Of a stretch of DNA of 64,000 nt, positions 34,735 to 44,397 are shown piece after piece (within the stretch, counting starts at the first letter, position 1; each line of letters starts with the position of its first letter). The DNA is taken from assembly GCA_033763835.1 (NCBI GenBank), contig JANRJS010000037.1, positions 1-64,000 of the forward strand, written 5' to 3'. Position numbers and translations under genes: made by a program. The notes beneath the pieces were generated by a model, which did not search any database, had not been told where the DNA came from, and saw only the letters and a program-made list of their open reading frames with translations. The stretch comes from JAPKYZ01 sp033763835 (GTDB taxonomy: Bacteria; Acidobacteriota; Terriglobia; Bryobacterales; Bryobacteraceae).

Positions 34735-36742
34735 GTTCACGCCCTTCGTTCCGCCTTCGGTCAAGATGGCCGAATTCACTTGGCGCGCGGTTTTGCTGGG
34801 CTTGGTTTTGACCGTCGTGCTCGGGGCGGCGAACGCCTATCTGGGATTGCGAGCCGGACAAACCATCGCGGCGACTTATCCGGCGGCGGTAATCGGCATG
34901 GCCGTGGTACGCCTATGGCGCGGCTCGATTCTTGAAGAGAACATTGCGCGTACCGCAGGATCGATCGGGGAGTCCGTAGCGGCGGGCGCGATCTTCACGA
35001 TCCCGGCGTTCGTGCTCTCGCGCGCGTGGCCGTCGTTCGCGCCCGATCAGGCGTACTGGAAGTCCACGGCGTTGATGATGGTCGGCAGCGTGCTCGGCGT
35101 GTTATTCGTGTCGCTCGTGCGCCGCGTGCTGGTCGAAGATCCCGAGCTTCCCTTCCCCGAATCGCAAGCCGCCGCCGAAATTCACAAAGCCGGGCAATCG
35201 GGCGCGCAGGGCGCGAAGTTCCTTTTTTGGAACATTGGTGTCGGCGGAATGATCTACCTGCTCGGCGCGTTCAAGCTGTTCGCCGTCGAGAAGGAGTTCT
35301 TCTTCCGTATCGGCGAGATCGGGCGCACGGCATTGCGGCTTGGACCCGCCGGGTCCACACAGACGGTCCCGACCGGGGCGGTCACCGCGATCTCGACTCC
35401 GAGCGTCGCGCCCGCGTATCTGGGCGTCGGCTACATCATCGGCCCGCGCCTCGCCGCGCTGAATTTCGCCGGCAGCGTGCTCGCGTGGGGATTGCTGGTG
35501 CCGCTGCTGCTTTACGTGCTTGGCCCGAGCGTCAAGCAGTTCATCCCCGACGGTCCCGAGGAAAACTGGCTCGGTATGGCGAATGCCGTGTGGCGCTTTA
35601 TCGTCCGGCCCATCGCCGTCGGCACGATGATGGTCGGCGCGGGCTACACGCTGTTCCGAATGCGAAAGAATCTCGCGGCCGGTCTGGGCAAGGCTTTCGG
35701 CGAGTTGTCGGGGCCGAAAATCGATCTCGAAAAGCTCGACCGCAACGAGCGTTACATGAGTTTCAAGACCGTACTCGTCATGATCGCGGCGGTGTTCGTC
35801 TTGATGTGCGCGCTTTACGTGGGGCTCGCCGGCTCGCTTACGGGAGGCTTGCTCGCGGCAGTGGTGATGATTGTCGTCGGATTCTTCTTCGCTACCGTCT
35901 CGGGCTACCTCGTAGGCGTGATCGGATCGTCGAATAACCCAATCTCGGGACTCACGCTCTCGACCATCATCATCGCCGCGCTTTTGATGGTGTCGCTAGG
36001 AGTGTCGGGAACTAGTGGCGTGCTCGCTGTGCTTGGGGTCGCGGCGGTGGTCTGCGTGTCAAGCGCGGTCGCGGGCGAGTTGCTCCAGGACTTCAAGGTC
36101 GGCTACCTGCTGGGCGGAACTCCGCGCACGATTCAGTTGGTCGAACTGCTGGCCGTCGCCGTTGCGAGCGCCGTGATGTATTTCCCGCTGCTGATCCTGC
36201 ACGAGGGCAACATCAAAATGGGCGGCACCGGATTCGGCGACCGGGCGCTTTCCGCTCCGCAGGCCGGATTGATGGCGTCGCTCGCGCAAGGCATCGTCGG
36301 CGGCGACATGCCGTGGCCGCTGATCCTCTTCGGCATGGCGTTGGGCGTGATGATGATCATGATCCAGGTGAAAAGCCCAATGCTCGTAGCCATCGGTATG
36401 TACCTTCCGTTCGGCACCACGTGCGCGATCTTCGTCGGCGGCATGGTGCGCTGGATTACGGATACACTTGCCGCCAGACGCTCGCTGAACGCGGCGCAGA
36501 TGGCGCGGGTCGAAAATGTCGGCATCCTTGTCGCTTCGGGACTAATCGCGGGCGAAGCACTTTGCGGATTGATCACGGCGTTCTTCGCCTGGCGCGAAAT
36601 TCCGATGCCCGCGTTCTTCGAACACCCGTCGATTCTCGCCGGTCTTGCTGTGATGATCGGCTTGGGGGTGCTGTTGGTGCGTGTACCGCTGGCTAACGCC
36701 GGCCGTCCCGACGAACCCGCACCGCCCACCGCGATGATGTAG
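34718..36742 (+). CDS. OPT family oligopeptide transporter
   Basis: Polytopic transporter of 674 residues with about 15-16 membrane segments. It begins KFTPFVPPSVKMAEFTWRAV, followed by AYLGLRAGQTIAATYPAAV, and contains IGSSNNPISGLTLSTII, the conserved OPT motif. Bacterial OPT proteins move oligopeptides or metal chelates with protons. The start lies inside the last codons of the STAND gene, so translation is probably coupled. The next gene begins 22 bases later in the same direction. Confidence 0.92.
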   Translation: MAQPVKFTPFVPPSVKMAEFTWRAVLLGLVLTVVLGAANAYLGLRAGQTIAATYPAAVIGMAVVRLWRGSILEENIARTAGSIGESVAAGAIFTIPAFVLSRAWPSFAPDQAYWKSTALMMVGSVLGVLFVSLVRRVLVEDPELPFPESQAAAEIHKAGQSGAQGAKFLFWNIGVGGMIYLLGAFKLFAVEKEFFFRIGEIGRTALRLGPAGSTQTVPTGAVTAISTPSVAPAYLGVGYIIGPRLAALNFAGSVLAWGLLVPLLLYVLGPSVKQFIPDGPEENWLGMANAVWRFIVRPIAVGTMMVGAGYTLFRMRKNLAAGLGKAFGELSGPKIDLEKLDRNERYMSFKTVLVMIAAVFVLMCALYVGLAGSLTGGLLAAVVMIVVGFFFATVSGYLVGVIGSSNNPISGLTLSTIIIAALLMVSLGVSGTSGVLAVLGVAAVVCVSSAVAGELLQDFKVGYLLGGTPRTIQLVELLAVAVASAVMYFPLLILHEGNIKMGGTGFGDRALSAPQAGLMASLAQGIVGGDMPWPLILFGMALGVMMIMIQVKSPMLVAIGMYLPFGTTCAIFVGGMVRWITDTLAARRSLNAAQMARVENVGILVASGLIAGEALCGLITAFFAWREIPMPAFFEHPSILAGLAVMIGLGVLLVRVPLANAGRPDEPAPPTAMM

Positions 36743-36764
36743 CCGGAGCGGCTACGATAGGGGA

Positions 36765-39128
36765 TTGTCTCGCGTCTCGACGGCTTCCTCCTCCACCGCC
36801 GCGTCCGTGTCGTGGCCCCTGGTGTACTCGGGCGTACTGCTCACCACGCTCGCTACGCTGCTGCTGGAACTTTCGCTGACGCGCATCTTTTCGGTGGTCT
36901 TCTACTACCACTTCGCGTTTCTCGCGATTTCGATCGCCATGTTCGGACTCGGCGTGGGCGGGATCTTCTCCTATGTCGTCGCAGCGTGGCGTTCGCCGCT
37001 CTACTCGAAACTGGGATGGCTGGCAGGCGCGAATAGCGTTGTCGTTCTCGCATCGCTGATTTTTCTGCTCACGCGGCAAGGCGACTTCTCCAATTGGACT
37101 CTCGCAACGGTGTATTTCGCCGCCGCGCTGCCGTTTTTCTTCGCGGGCACCATCGTGTCGCTCGCTATATCGGAGACCGTCGGCCGCGTCGAGAGAGTCT
37201 ACTTCTTCGACTTACTGGGAGCGGCGGGCGGCTGCCTGATGCTCGTACCGCTGCTCAATGGATTCGGCGGCCCGAACACGGTGATCGTAGTCGCCATGCT
37301 GTTCGCCGCTTCCGCCGCGATCTGGTTTTCGCTCGACCGCCGTCCCGCCGGGCGCGCCGCCGGCGTCGCCTTAGGACTCGCGCTGATGGCGCTGCTTTTG
37401 GTGAACGCGCGGACGTCGATGATCGACGTCCGGTTCGCCAAAGGGCAGGCGCTCAACGACGAGCGGTTCGTCAAATGGAACAGCTTCTCGCGAATCGCCC
37501 TTAAGCCCGAGCCGGGATCGAATCGCACGGCGATCGTCATCGACGCCGACGCCGCCACCGGCATCCCCGAGTTCGATTTCGCCAATCTCACCGATCGCGA
37601 CCGCGAGGACTTGCTGTACCAAGGCCCCGGCTTGCCGTACGTTCTGCGCCCCGCCGCAAATGCGCTGATCATCGGACCGGGCGGCGGATGGGACGTTTCC
37701 CGAGCGCTCGCCTCCGGCTCGAAGTCCATCACCGGCGTCGAGATTAATCCGATCATCGCCAATACGATCATGCGCCAGCGGTTCGCGAATCTCTCGAAGC
37801 GCCTGTATTTGCGGCCCGAAGTGACGATTGTGGTCGAAGACGGCCGCAGCTTCGTGCGCCGTACTCCCGAGAAATATCAAGTGCTGCAGGCGACGCTGGT
37901 CGATACCTGGGCTTCCACGGCGGCGGGTGCGTTCGCTCTTTCCGAAAACAATCTCTACACCACCGACGCGTTCGCCGACTATCTTTCGAAACTCACGGAC
38001 GACGGCATACTCACTTTCACTCGTTGGGGGTTCGATCCGCCACGCGAATCGCTGCGATTGCTGAGTTTGGCGCGCGAGGCGCTTGCGAGGCTCGGCGAAA
38101 ACGAACCGTGGCGGCATGTGATCATCGCCCGGCAAGGGTCGGTGGAAGGTTGGGGCGCGCAAGACACGGTGATCGTGTCGCGAAAGCCGTTCGCCGATTC
38201 GGATGTCGCCACCGCGCGCGCCGCCATCGCTCGGGGCAAAATGGAGCTCGTCTACTTACCGGGCGACGGCAAACGCTCGCCGTTCGCGGATTTGCTGCTC
38301 ACCACGGAGCCCGATAAGTTCTACGAGACTTACCGCTACAACGTCGAACCCGTCGGCGACGACCGACCGTTTTTCTTCTACACCGTCCAGCCGCGCGACC
38401 TGTCGGATTTCCTCTTTGCGTCGGAGAAAGAAAGCGCCGACTACAAAATCAATCGCGCCGTGCCATTGTTATTTGGATTAGTGGGAGTGAGTATCGTCGC
38501 GACGCTGGTCATCCTCTTGCTGCCCCCGGTATTGCTGCGCGCGCGGCTGCCCGAAAATCCGCAAGCGCGGCGTTATTTGGGCTACTTTCTCGCCATTGGC
38601 GTCGGTTACATCTTGATCCAAGTGGCGCTGATTCAGAAGTTCGTTTTGTTTCTCGGCCACCCGACGTATGCGTTGACGGTGATTATCTTCTCGATGCTGG
38701 TCGCGTCCAGCCTAGGAAGCTTCTTTAGCGCCCGTACAAATCTGCCCGCGTTACCGTTAGTCGCCGTGCTGGTTAACGTGCTTGCCGCCGGAATGACTTA
38801 CTTACTCCCCGTCGGCGCGGCTTGGCCGTTGCCGCTTAAGTTCGTCGTATCTTCGCTGTTAATCGCAGCTCCGGCTTTCTTTATGGGTATGCCGTTTCCG
38901 CGCGGTTTGCGGACGCTCGAACGAATGCACCCGCCGGCCGTGCGCTGGGCTTGGTCGATTAACGCCGCCGCGAGCGTTCTCGGCTCCGCCGCCGCCATCT
39001 TCTTCGCGATTTATCTTGGCTTACGGGCGACGCTCGCCATCGGGTCGCTATGTTACTTATTCGCGTTTCTGATCGCGCGCCTCGCCGATCCTACGGCGTC
39101 CGCAGAGCGTGCTCGAGCGCTTCCATAA
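36765..39128 (+). CDS. Membrane-bound spermidine synthase-like protein
   Basis: A 787-residue protein in three parts: about six N-terminal membrane segments (roughly 18-215), a soluble Rossmann-type methyltransferase/aminopropyltransferase-like domain (about 300-490) with the SAM-binding motif LIIGPGGGWD and acidic VEINP, and about six C-terminal membrane segments (roughly 560-780). Such multipass spermidine-synthase-like proteins occur in soil bacteria without proven polyamine activity. The TTG 36765 start follows AGGGGA at short distance. The 3' end overlaps the convergent GH88 gene by 38 bases. Substrate and product are unknown. Confidence 0.82.
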   Translation: MSRVSTASSSTAASVSWPLVYSGVLLTTLATLLLELSLTRIFSVVFYYHFAFLAISIAMFGLGVGGIFSYVVAAWRSPLYSKLGWLAGANSVVVLASLIFLLTRQGDFSNWTLATVYFAAALPFFFAGTIVSLAISETVGRVERVYFFDLLGAAGGCLMLVPLLNGFGGPNTVIVVAMLFAASAAIWFSLDRRPAGRAAGVALGLALMALLLVNARTSMIDVRFAKGQALNDERFVKWNSFSRIALKPEPGSNRTAIVIDADAATGIPEFDFANLTDRDREDLLYQGPGLPYVLRPAANALIIGPGGGWDVSRALASGSKSITGVEINPIIANTIMRQRFANLSKRLYLRPEVTIVVEDGRSFVRRTPEKYQVLQATLVDTWASTAAGAFALSENNLYTTDAFADYLSKLTDDGILTFTRWGFDPPRESLRLLSLAREALARLGENEPWRHVIIARQGSVEGWGAQDTVIVSRKPFADSDVATARAAIARGKMELVYLPGDGKRSPFADLLLTTEPDKFYETYRYNVEPVGDDRPFFFYTVQPRDLSDFLFASEKESADYKINRAVPLLFGLVGVSIVATLVILLLPPVLLRARLPENPQARRYLGYFLAIGVGYILIQVALIQKFVLFLGHPTYALTVIIFSMLVASSLGSFFSARTNLPALPLVAVLVNVLAAGMTYLLPVGAAWPLPLKFVVSSLLIAAPAFFMGMPFPRGLRTLERMHPPAVRWAWSINAAASVLGSAAAIFFAIYLGLRATLAIGSLCYLFAFLIARLADPTASAERARALP

Positions 39129-40254
39129 AGAAGTACTCGCCCCACATCACGCTTTCGTTTACGCCCAAGCCTTTGTGGATGTGATACACGCCGCCCTTCA
39201 GCACGCCTTCCCACGCCGGATCGTCCGCCGCCGAGTACTCGGCGCACAACGTCCGCAGGATCTTCATGCCCGTGGACCAGTAGAAATGCGCCTTCACCGA
39301 ATCGTGCATCAGCCGCGAAAGACGCAGTAATCCCGCCGCCGTGATCGCCGCCGCCGAGGTATCGACTTGCTTGCGGCTCGCGTCGATCGAGCCGTTCACG
39401 CGCCAATCGACTGGGGCGTTGTAGTCCCACGGAGGCACGCCATCGGCGGGCGTGTAGGTGATGTAGTAATCCGCGCAGGACTCCGCCGTATCGAGAAACC
39501 GGGGGTCGCGCGAGTATTCGTAACAAGTGCCGAAGCCGTAAATCGCCCACGCCAAGCCGCGCGACCAGCAGGAATCGCCGCGATAGCCCTGGTGTGTGGT
39601 CTGTCTCAAAAACTCGCCCGTCTCGGTATCGAAAATTCCTTCGTGCGACGTGGAGCCGTCGCCGCGCACCAAATACCGCCGCGTGGTCAACGCATGGCGC
39701 ATCGCGACCTTTCGCAATTTATCCTCGCCCGTCTCGCGAGCCGCGTAGAAGACGATGCCGACGTTCATCATGATGTCGATGAACAACGATTCTTCGGCGA
39801 CGAAGCTGCGCAGGTACTGTCCGCGTTCCTTGAAGCGCAGCGACATCGTCTTGCCGGCCTCGATCAGCACTTCGTTCAGCGCGGGATTCTTCGTCTTGCG
39901 GAACCAGCGGTAGTAGGTCGAGAAAAAGATGAACCCGAGGTCGTGCACGTCGCGGTCGAGCTTACGCGGCTCGAGCGGCTCCGAATAACGGATCGCCTGC
40001 TCCTGCCAGTAAGCCGCTTCTTTACCCGCGGAACGCTTCTCGAAAATCCACATCATGCCCGGGAAAAATCCGTCGCACCAATGCGTCCACGCCGGCTTCG
40101 AGTGTTTCCACTTGCCGCCTTCGGTGTACATCGGATAGAAATCCGGGTGCTTTTCGATCAGCCGTTTCACCTGAGACTTGGCGAAATCGAACGTCTCCTC
40201 GAAAAGTTTCCGGTCGGATTCGAGCTCGAATTGGATCACGGATTTCAGTTTCAC
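39091..40254 (-). CDS. Glycoside hydrolase family 88 (unsaturated glucuronyl hydrolase)
   Basis: Hydrolyses the unsaturated glucuronyl end left by polysaccharide lyases; 387 residues in an (alpha/alpha)6 barrel. The catalytic acidic residues of the family are seen in DVHDLGF (Asp105) and FIDIMMN (Asp160). Other GH88 sequence includes THWCDGFFPGMMW and TSAAAITAAGLLRL. No signal peptide is evident, so it probably works in the cytoplasm on imported disaccharides. It is divergent from a SIS-domain isomerase gene across 11 bases, consistent with amino-sugar/uronate catabolism. Confidence 0.92.
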   Translation of the reverse strand: MKLKSVIQFELESDRKLFEETFDFAKSQVKRLIEKHPDFYPMYTEGGKWKHSKPAWTHWCDGFFPGMMWIFEKRSAGKEAAYWQEQAIRYSEPLEPRKLDRDVHDLGFIFFSTYYRWFRKTKNPALNEVLIEAGKTMSLRFKERGQYLRSFVAEESLFIDIMMNVGIVFYAARETGEDKLRKVAMRHALTTRRYLVRGDGSTSHEGIFDTETGEFLRQTTHQGYRGDSCWSRGLAWAIYGFGTCYEYSRDPRFLDTAESCADYYITYTPADGVPPWDYNAPVDWRVNGSIDASRKQVDTSAAAITAAGLLRLSRLMHDSVKAHFYWSTGMKILRTLCAEYSAADDPAWEGVLKGGVYHIHKGLGVNESVMWGEYFFMEALEHALRTP

Positions 40255-40265
40255 ATAATGGTTCC

Positions 40266-41276
40266 GTGTCGTTGATGCTTCGGGAGATTCACGAGCAGCC
40301 CGCCGCGCTCGAACGGACGTTGCGGGGACAGCGGAAGGGATTGGCCCCGTCGCGGCCGCGTTTGGTGGTGCTCGCCGCGCGCGGAACCTCGGATAACGCC
40401 GCGCAATTCGGACGCTACTTAATCGAGACTACGACCGGCATTCCCGTCTCGCTCGCCGCGCCCAGCGTTTACACGCTCTATCGCGCGAAGCTCGACTTGC
40501 GCGACACGCTCGTCGTCGGCATCTCGCAATCGGGCGAATCGACCGACGTGAACATGGTGGTGGAGTCGGCCAAGGCGCAGGGCGCGCGGACCGTGGCCGT
40601 AACTAATGAATCCGGCTCGACGCTCGCGAGCTTGGCGCACGACACGCTGCTGGTTGAAGCGGGCGCGGAAAAGAGCGTGGCCGCGACCAAGACGTATACC
40701 GGGCAGTTGCTATCGATGTACGCGATTGCCGCTTCGTTGGGCGCTTTGATAGGCGAAGAGACGCTTGCGCCGATCCCCGATCTGGCCGCCCGCGCCTTAA
40801 CCGTCGAGGATCGCGTGCGCGAACTGGCAATTCGGTTCCACTATGCCGAACGGGCGCTCGTCATCGGGCGCGGCTTGAATTACGCGAACGCGTTCGAGAT
40901 GGCGCTGAAGTTGATGGAGACCTGCTACATTGTCGCCGAGCGGTTCTCGTCGGCGGACCTGCTCCACGGCCCCATCGCGATGGCGGAGCGCGCCTTCCCG
41001 GCGTTTCTTTTCGCTCCATCGGGCGCGACGTGGCCCTCGATTTCCGAGACCACGGCGAAACTCGAAGCGCGCGGCGCGGAGACGTTTCTCATCACGGACG
41101 AAAGCAACCCCGCCGCCCCGGGCACCGGAATCGCACTGCCTTTCGCGGTGGAGGAGCTTCTTTCGCCCATCCCCTACATCATTCCGGCGCAACTGCTCGC
41201 CGCGCACCTGGCGGCGGAGAAGGGGCTAAATCCCGACGCCCCGCGCGCGTTGAGCAAGGTGACGCGAACGGTATAG
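40266..41276 (+). CDS. SIS-domain sugar isomerase/deaminase (GlmS C-terminal or NagB-II type)
   Basis: A 336-residue protein with two SIS domains and no glutaminase domain. The first SIS domain shows VGISQSGESTDV at about 84-95 (phosphosugar binding), the second ERALVIGRGLNYANAFEMAL. This is the layout of NagB-II glucosamine-6-phosphate deaminases and AgaS. The start is GTG 40266. Beside GH88 it would process amino sugars released from glycosaminoglycan-like oligosaccharides; this is inference from context. Confidence 0.88.
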   Translation: MSLMLREIHEQPAALERTLRGQRKGLAPSRPRLVVLAARGTSDNAAQFGRYLIETTTGIPVSLAAPSVYTLYRAKLDLRDTLVVGISQSGESTDVNMVVESAKAQGARTVAVTNESGSTLASLAHDTLLVEAGAEKSVAATKTYTGQLLSMYAIAASLGALIGEETLAPIPDLAARALTVEDRVRELAIRFHYAERALVIGRGLNYANAFEMALKLMETCYIVAERFSSADLLHGPIAMAERAFPAFLFAPSGATWPSISETTAKLEARGAETFLITDESNPAAPGTGIALPFAVEELLSPIPYIIPAQLLAAHLAAEKGLNPDAPRALSKVTRTV

Positions 41277-41342
41277 GTCCCGGGCGGAAAAAAACGACCG
41301 AAATCCCCGGCGCTTTGCACATGTCTAGTTGGAAGCCGCTTC

Positions 41343-41358
41343 CGGTTGACGTTAACCG
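41343..41358. promoter_or_regulatory. Imperfect palindrome upstream of the secreted unknown gene
   Basis: CGGTTGACGTTAACCG is a 16-base palindrome with one mismatched pair around central ACGT, 31 bases before ATG 41390. The 113-base gap also holds an A/G-rich run (AAAAAGG) just ahead of the start that could serve in translation. Operator function is speculative. Confidence 0.28.
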
Positions 41359-41389
41359 CGGCGATCCGACTTTTCGAAAAAGGTAGGCA

Positions 41390-41935
41390 ATGATGTTGAA
41401 ACTATTGCAGGCTCGCGGTCCACTTCGGTCCGCGGCAAAACTCAAGTCGATTCTCTCGATTCTTTTGTGCGCGGGTATCGCGCAGGCGCAGGCGGACAGC
41501 ACGAGCCAGAAAAAGCCTTGGCAAGGAACCTTCACCAGGACGGCCCAATCCGTTCACTCGAATGTCCCGTTCGTGGTCGATATTCCGGTGCCAGCCGGAA
41601 AGATCCTGACGGTCGAGCAGATCGGTGTGATCGCCGGACCGTTTGCCAACGTCTACGGCAAGGTCATGCACTGCGCGATCGAGGCGACCTACGCGAACGA
41701 AGGGAATCAGAACAACGCCGCCACCGTGGCCCGGATTCAACTTCCCGCACTCACGTTAGTCGAAAACGCCGGCCGGACTTGGTCGCTGTACGCTCCGCTG
41801 AGACTGCATGCGGGTCCCGGCTCGGCAAGCACGGCGCAGAAATTCCCGCCTTTGCGGGTGAGTTGCGTGGTGGATGCGATGATCCCCGGCGACCAACTGA
41901 GTGTGACCGCCGTCGGTTACGCCACACCCCAATAG
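41390..41935 (+). CDS. Secreted protein of unknown function
   Basis: A 181-residue protein with a signal peptide (SILSILLCAGIAQAQA, cleavage near residue 35) and a beta-rich mature part (VPFVVDIPVPAGKILTVEQIGVIAG; two cysteines, CAIEATYANEG and VSCVVDAMIPGD, may form a disulfide). I recognise no family. The pattern, a tolerant beta-sandwich with a C-terminal LSVTAVGYATPQ, is seen in many exported unknowns of this phylum. It stands alone between the SIS gene and the secretion ATPase, 57 bases before the latter. Confidence 0.7.
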   Translation: MMLKLLQARGPLRSAAKLKSILSILLCAGIAQAQADSTSQKKPWQGTFTRTAQSVHSNVPFVVDIPVPAGKILTVEQIGVIAGPFANVYGKVMHCAIEATYANEGNQNNAATVARIQLPALTLVENAGRTWSLYAPLRLHAGPGSASTAQKFPPLRVSCVVDAMIPGDQLSVTAVGYATPQ

Positions 41936-41992
41936 ACCCCTAGCGCGAGGAATGTCTAAACGCCCGTACTTCCTCGCGCGTCAAACGTACCG

Positions 41993-43624
41993 GTGGCCAC
42001 CGACCGCGTTCGTATTCCCAATTCCGAGGACCAGATCGCCCAGGCGCGGCAGCTCGCGCTGCGCTATCGCGCTGAATTCGTTGATCTTAAAGAAACCCGG
42101 ATCGATCACGACCTGTTCAAATCGATCCCCGTCGACCTGATGTTCCGGTCGAACTTCGTCCCGCTCGAAAAGCGCGACGGCGTCCTCGACATCGCCATTG
42201 CCGACCCGCGCAACCTGAATCTGATCGACGAACTATCGCTGCTGTTGGGCGCGAAGTTGCGGGTGAAGGTCGCGACGCTGGCCCAGATTTCCGACCTGCT
42301 CAAGAAAACCGAACAGTCGCAGCGTGTGCTCGAAGAGGTCACCGAAGGGTTCACGCTCGACGTCGTGGGCGACGAGGAGAACCCGGACGAGACGCTCTCG
42401 ATCGACCGACTGGCCGCCGATTCCGACACCGCTCCGGTGATCAAGCTGGTGGACACGACGATCTTCAACGCGCTGGAACGCCGCGCGTCGGACATCCACA
42501 TCGAGACGCGCGATCAGGAAGTCGCCATCAAGTACCGCATCGACGGCGTGCTGCAGTACGCGATGCCGCCGATCGCCAAGGACTGGCATTCGACGATCCT
42601 CTCGCGCATCAAGGTGATGAGCGAACTCGATATCGCCGAGCGGCGCGTGCCGCAGGACGGACGTTTTCGCGTGCGCTACAAGGGCCGCTTGATCGATTTC
42701 CGCGTCTCCGTCATGCCGACCGTCCATGGCGAAGACGCGGTGCTGCGTGTGCTCGACAAGGAGTCGATGAGCGAGAAGTTTTCGAAGCTCACGTTGGACG
42801 TCGTGGGCTTCGGCGACAACGACGTAACCAAGTTCCGCCGGTACATCAAGGAGCCTTACGGCATGGTGCTGGTGACTGGGCCGACCGGTTCCGGCTAAAC
42901 GACCACGCTGTACGCCGCGCTCAGCGAGATCAAGAACGACGAAGACAAGATCATCACCATCGAAGATCCGGTGGAGTATCAGATCAAGGGCATTACGCAG
43001 ATTCCGGTGAACGAGAAAAAAGGACTGACGTTCGCCCGCGGTCTGCGTTCGATCTTGCGGCACGACCCGGACAAGATTCTCGTCGGCGAAATTCGCGATC
43101 AGGAAACGGCGCAGATCGCGATCAACGCCGCGCTCACCGGCCACTTGGTATTCACCACGGTCCACGCGAATAATGTGTTCGACGTGCTGGGACGGTTTCT
43201 GAACATCGGCGTCGATTTGTACAACTTCGTGTCCGCGCTGAACTGTATTTTGGCGCAGCGACTGGTGCGCGTGGTGTGTCCGCATTGCGCGGTGAAAGTT
43301 CGCTACGACGCCGATACGTTGCGCGAGGGCGGACTCGACCCCGACCGTTGGGTCGATTTCCAGTTCACCGAAGGGCGCGGCTGTTTCGAATGCGGTGGTA
43401 CGGGTTACCGCGGCCGCACGGCGATCCACGAGTTACTCGACTTGACCGATGGGATTCGCGAACTGATTCTCGACCGCAAGCCGATTTCGCAGATCAAGAC
43501 GGCGGCCCAGAAGGAAGGCATGACGTTCTTGCGAGAGTCCGCCATCGACCGGTTGCGCGCGGGGATCACGACGCTCAAGGAGATCAACAAAGTCACCTTT
43601 ATCGAAAGCGAGACGGCGGCCTGA
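41993..43624 (+). pseudogene. gspE: GspE/PilB secretion/pilus ATPase, interrupted by TAA at the Walker A lysine
   Basis: Hexameric motor of type II secretion or type IV pili, 543 codon positions from GTG 41993. The N-terminal GspE_N domain (about 1-110) and N2 domain with SDIHIETRDQEVAIKYRIDG (about 165-185) lead to the Walker A box. There GPTGSG is followed by TAA (42896-42898) exactly where the invariant lysine should be, and the same frame continues TTTLYAALSEI. Downstream parts are intact: the Asp box (IITIEDPVEYQI), Walker B region (VGEIRDQETAQIA), HANN, and the zinc site CPHC...CFECGGTGYRG. No other damage is seen. An AAA/AAG to TAA/TAG-type single change or a base error are both possible. 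Confidence 0.88.
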
Positions 43625-44397
43625 TGCTCGACCGGATTCGCGCTTTGCTGACCGACCCGCCGCCCGCGCACGCCTTCGAATTTTCGCCCGCCGGGATCGC
43701 CTGGTTCGCCGAAGGGCGGACGGGGTTTGAGCCGCTACCCGAGGGCGCGCTGAAGGCTTCGCCGCTCGAAGACAACTTCGCCGATCCGGCCGCCGTCGAA
43801 ACCGCGTTTCGCCGCATCGCGCCGCCCGATCCGAAAAATAAGATTCGCCCTTGCGTCGCAATTCTGCCCGATTTTTGCGCCCGGCTCACGGTGCTCGATT
43901 TCGATAATTTGCCGGGCAAACGCGAGGAACAGGCGAGCCTGATCCGGTTCCGGCTAAAGCGCACACTGCCCTTCGACGTGGACGCGGCGGCGCTAAGCTT
44001 TGAGACGCAGCCGGGCGGCGCGGTGGTCGCCGCGGTGTCGTTCGAGATCCTCGCGCGCTACGAACAACTGCTGCGTAGCGCGGGATTTCATCCCGGCTTG
44101 ATTACTCTCTCGACGCTCGCCGCGCTCGACAACGTAGCGCCCTCGCCCGGCTGGACCGTCTGGACGCGAGTGTCGGACCGCGTGCTCTCCATCGCGGCGA
44201 TGGAGAACGAGAGGCTGCGGCTTACCCGCTTCGTCGAGTTGAGCGATTCGAGCGAAGACGAGATCGCCTCCGTGGTGGAGCCGACGCTCGCGTATCTCGA
44301 AGACGAATTCGGCGCGGCGGACGTACGAGTGTTGCGCAGCGAGCGGTCGAACGACGCGGGGCTCGCGGGCTACCTGTCGGCGAGGAAGGCCGCATGA
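43624..44397 (+). CDS. pilM: PilM/GspL-like assembly protein
   Basis: Actin-like cytoplasmic partner of the pilus inner-membrane platform, 257 residues from ATG 43624. Translation is coupled to the ATPase gene (TGATG). It has reduced PilM-type sequence: RVAILPDFCARLTVLDF-like beta strands (CVAILPDFCARLTVLDFD), FRLKRTLPFDVDAAAL, VVAAVSFEILARYEQLLRSAG and a second subdomain. It is shorter than typical PilM (~350 residues) and could be called GspL cytoplasmic domain-like. It is followed by a PilN-like gene with a 4-base overlap. Confidence 0.8.
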   Translation: MLDRIRALLTDPPPAHAFEFSPAGIAWFAEGRTGFEPLPEGALKASPLEDNFADPAAVETAFRRIAPPDPKNKIRPCVAILPDFCARLTVLDFDNLPGKREEQASLIRFRLKRTLPFDVDAAALSFETQPGGAVVAAVSFEILARYEQLLRSAGFHPGLITLSTLAALDNVAPSPGWTVWTRVSDRVLSIAAMENERLRLTRFVELSDSSEDEIASVVEPTLAYLEDEFGAADVRVLRSERSNDAGLAGYLSARKAA

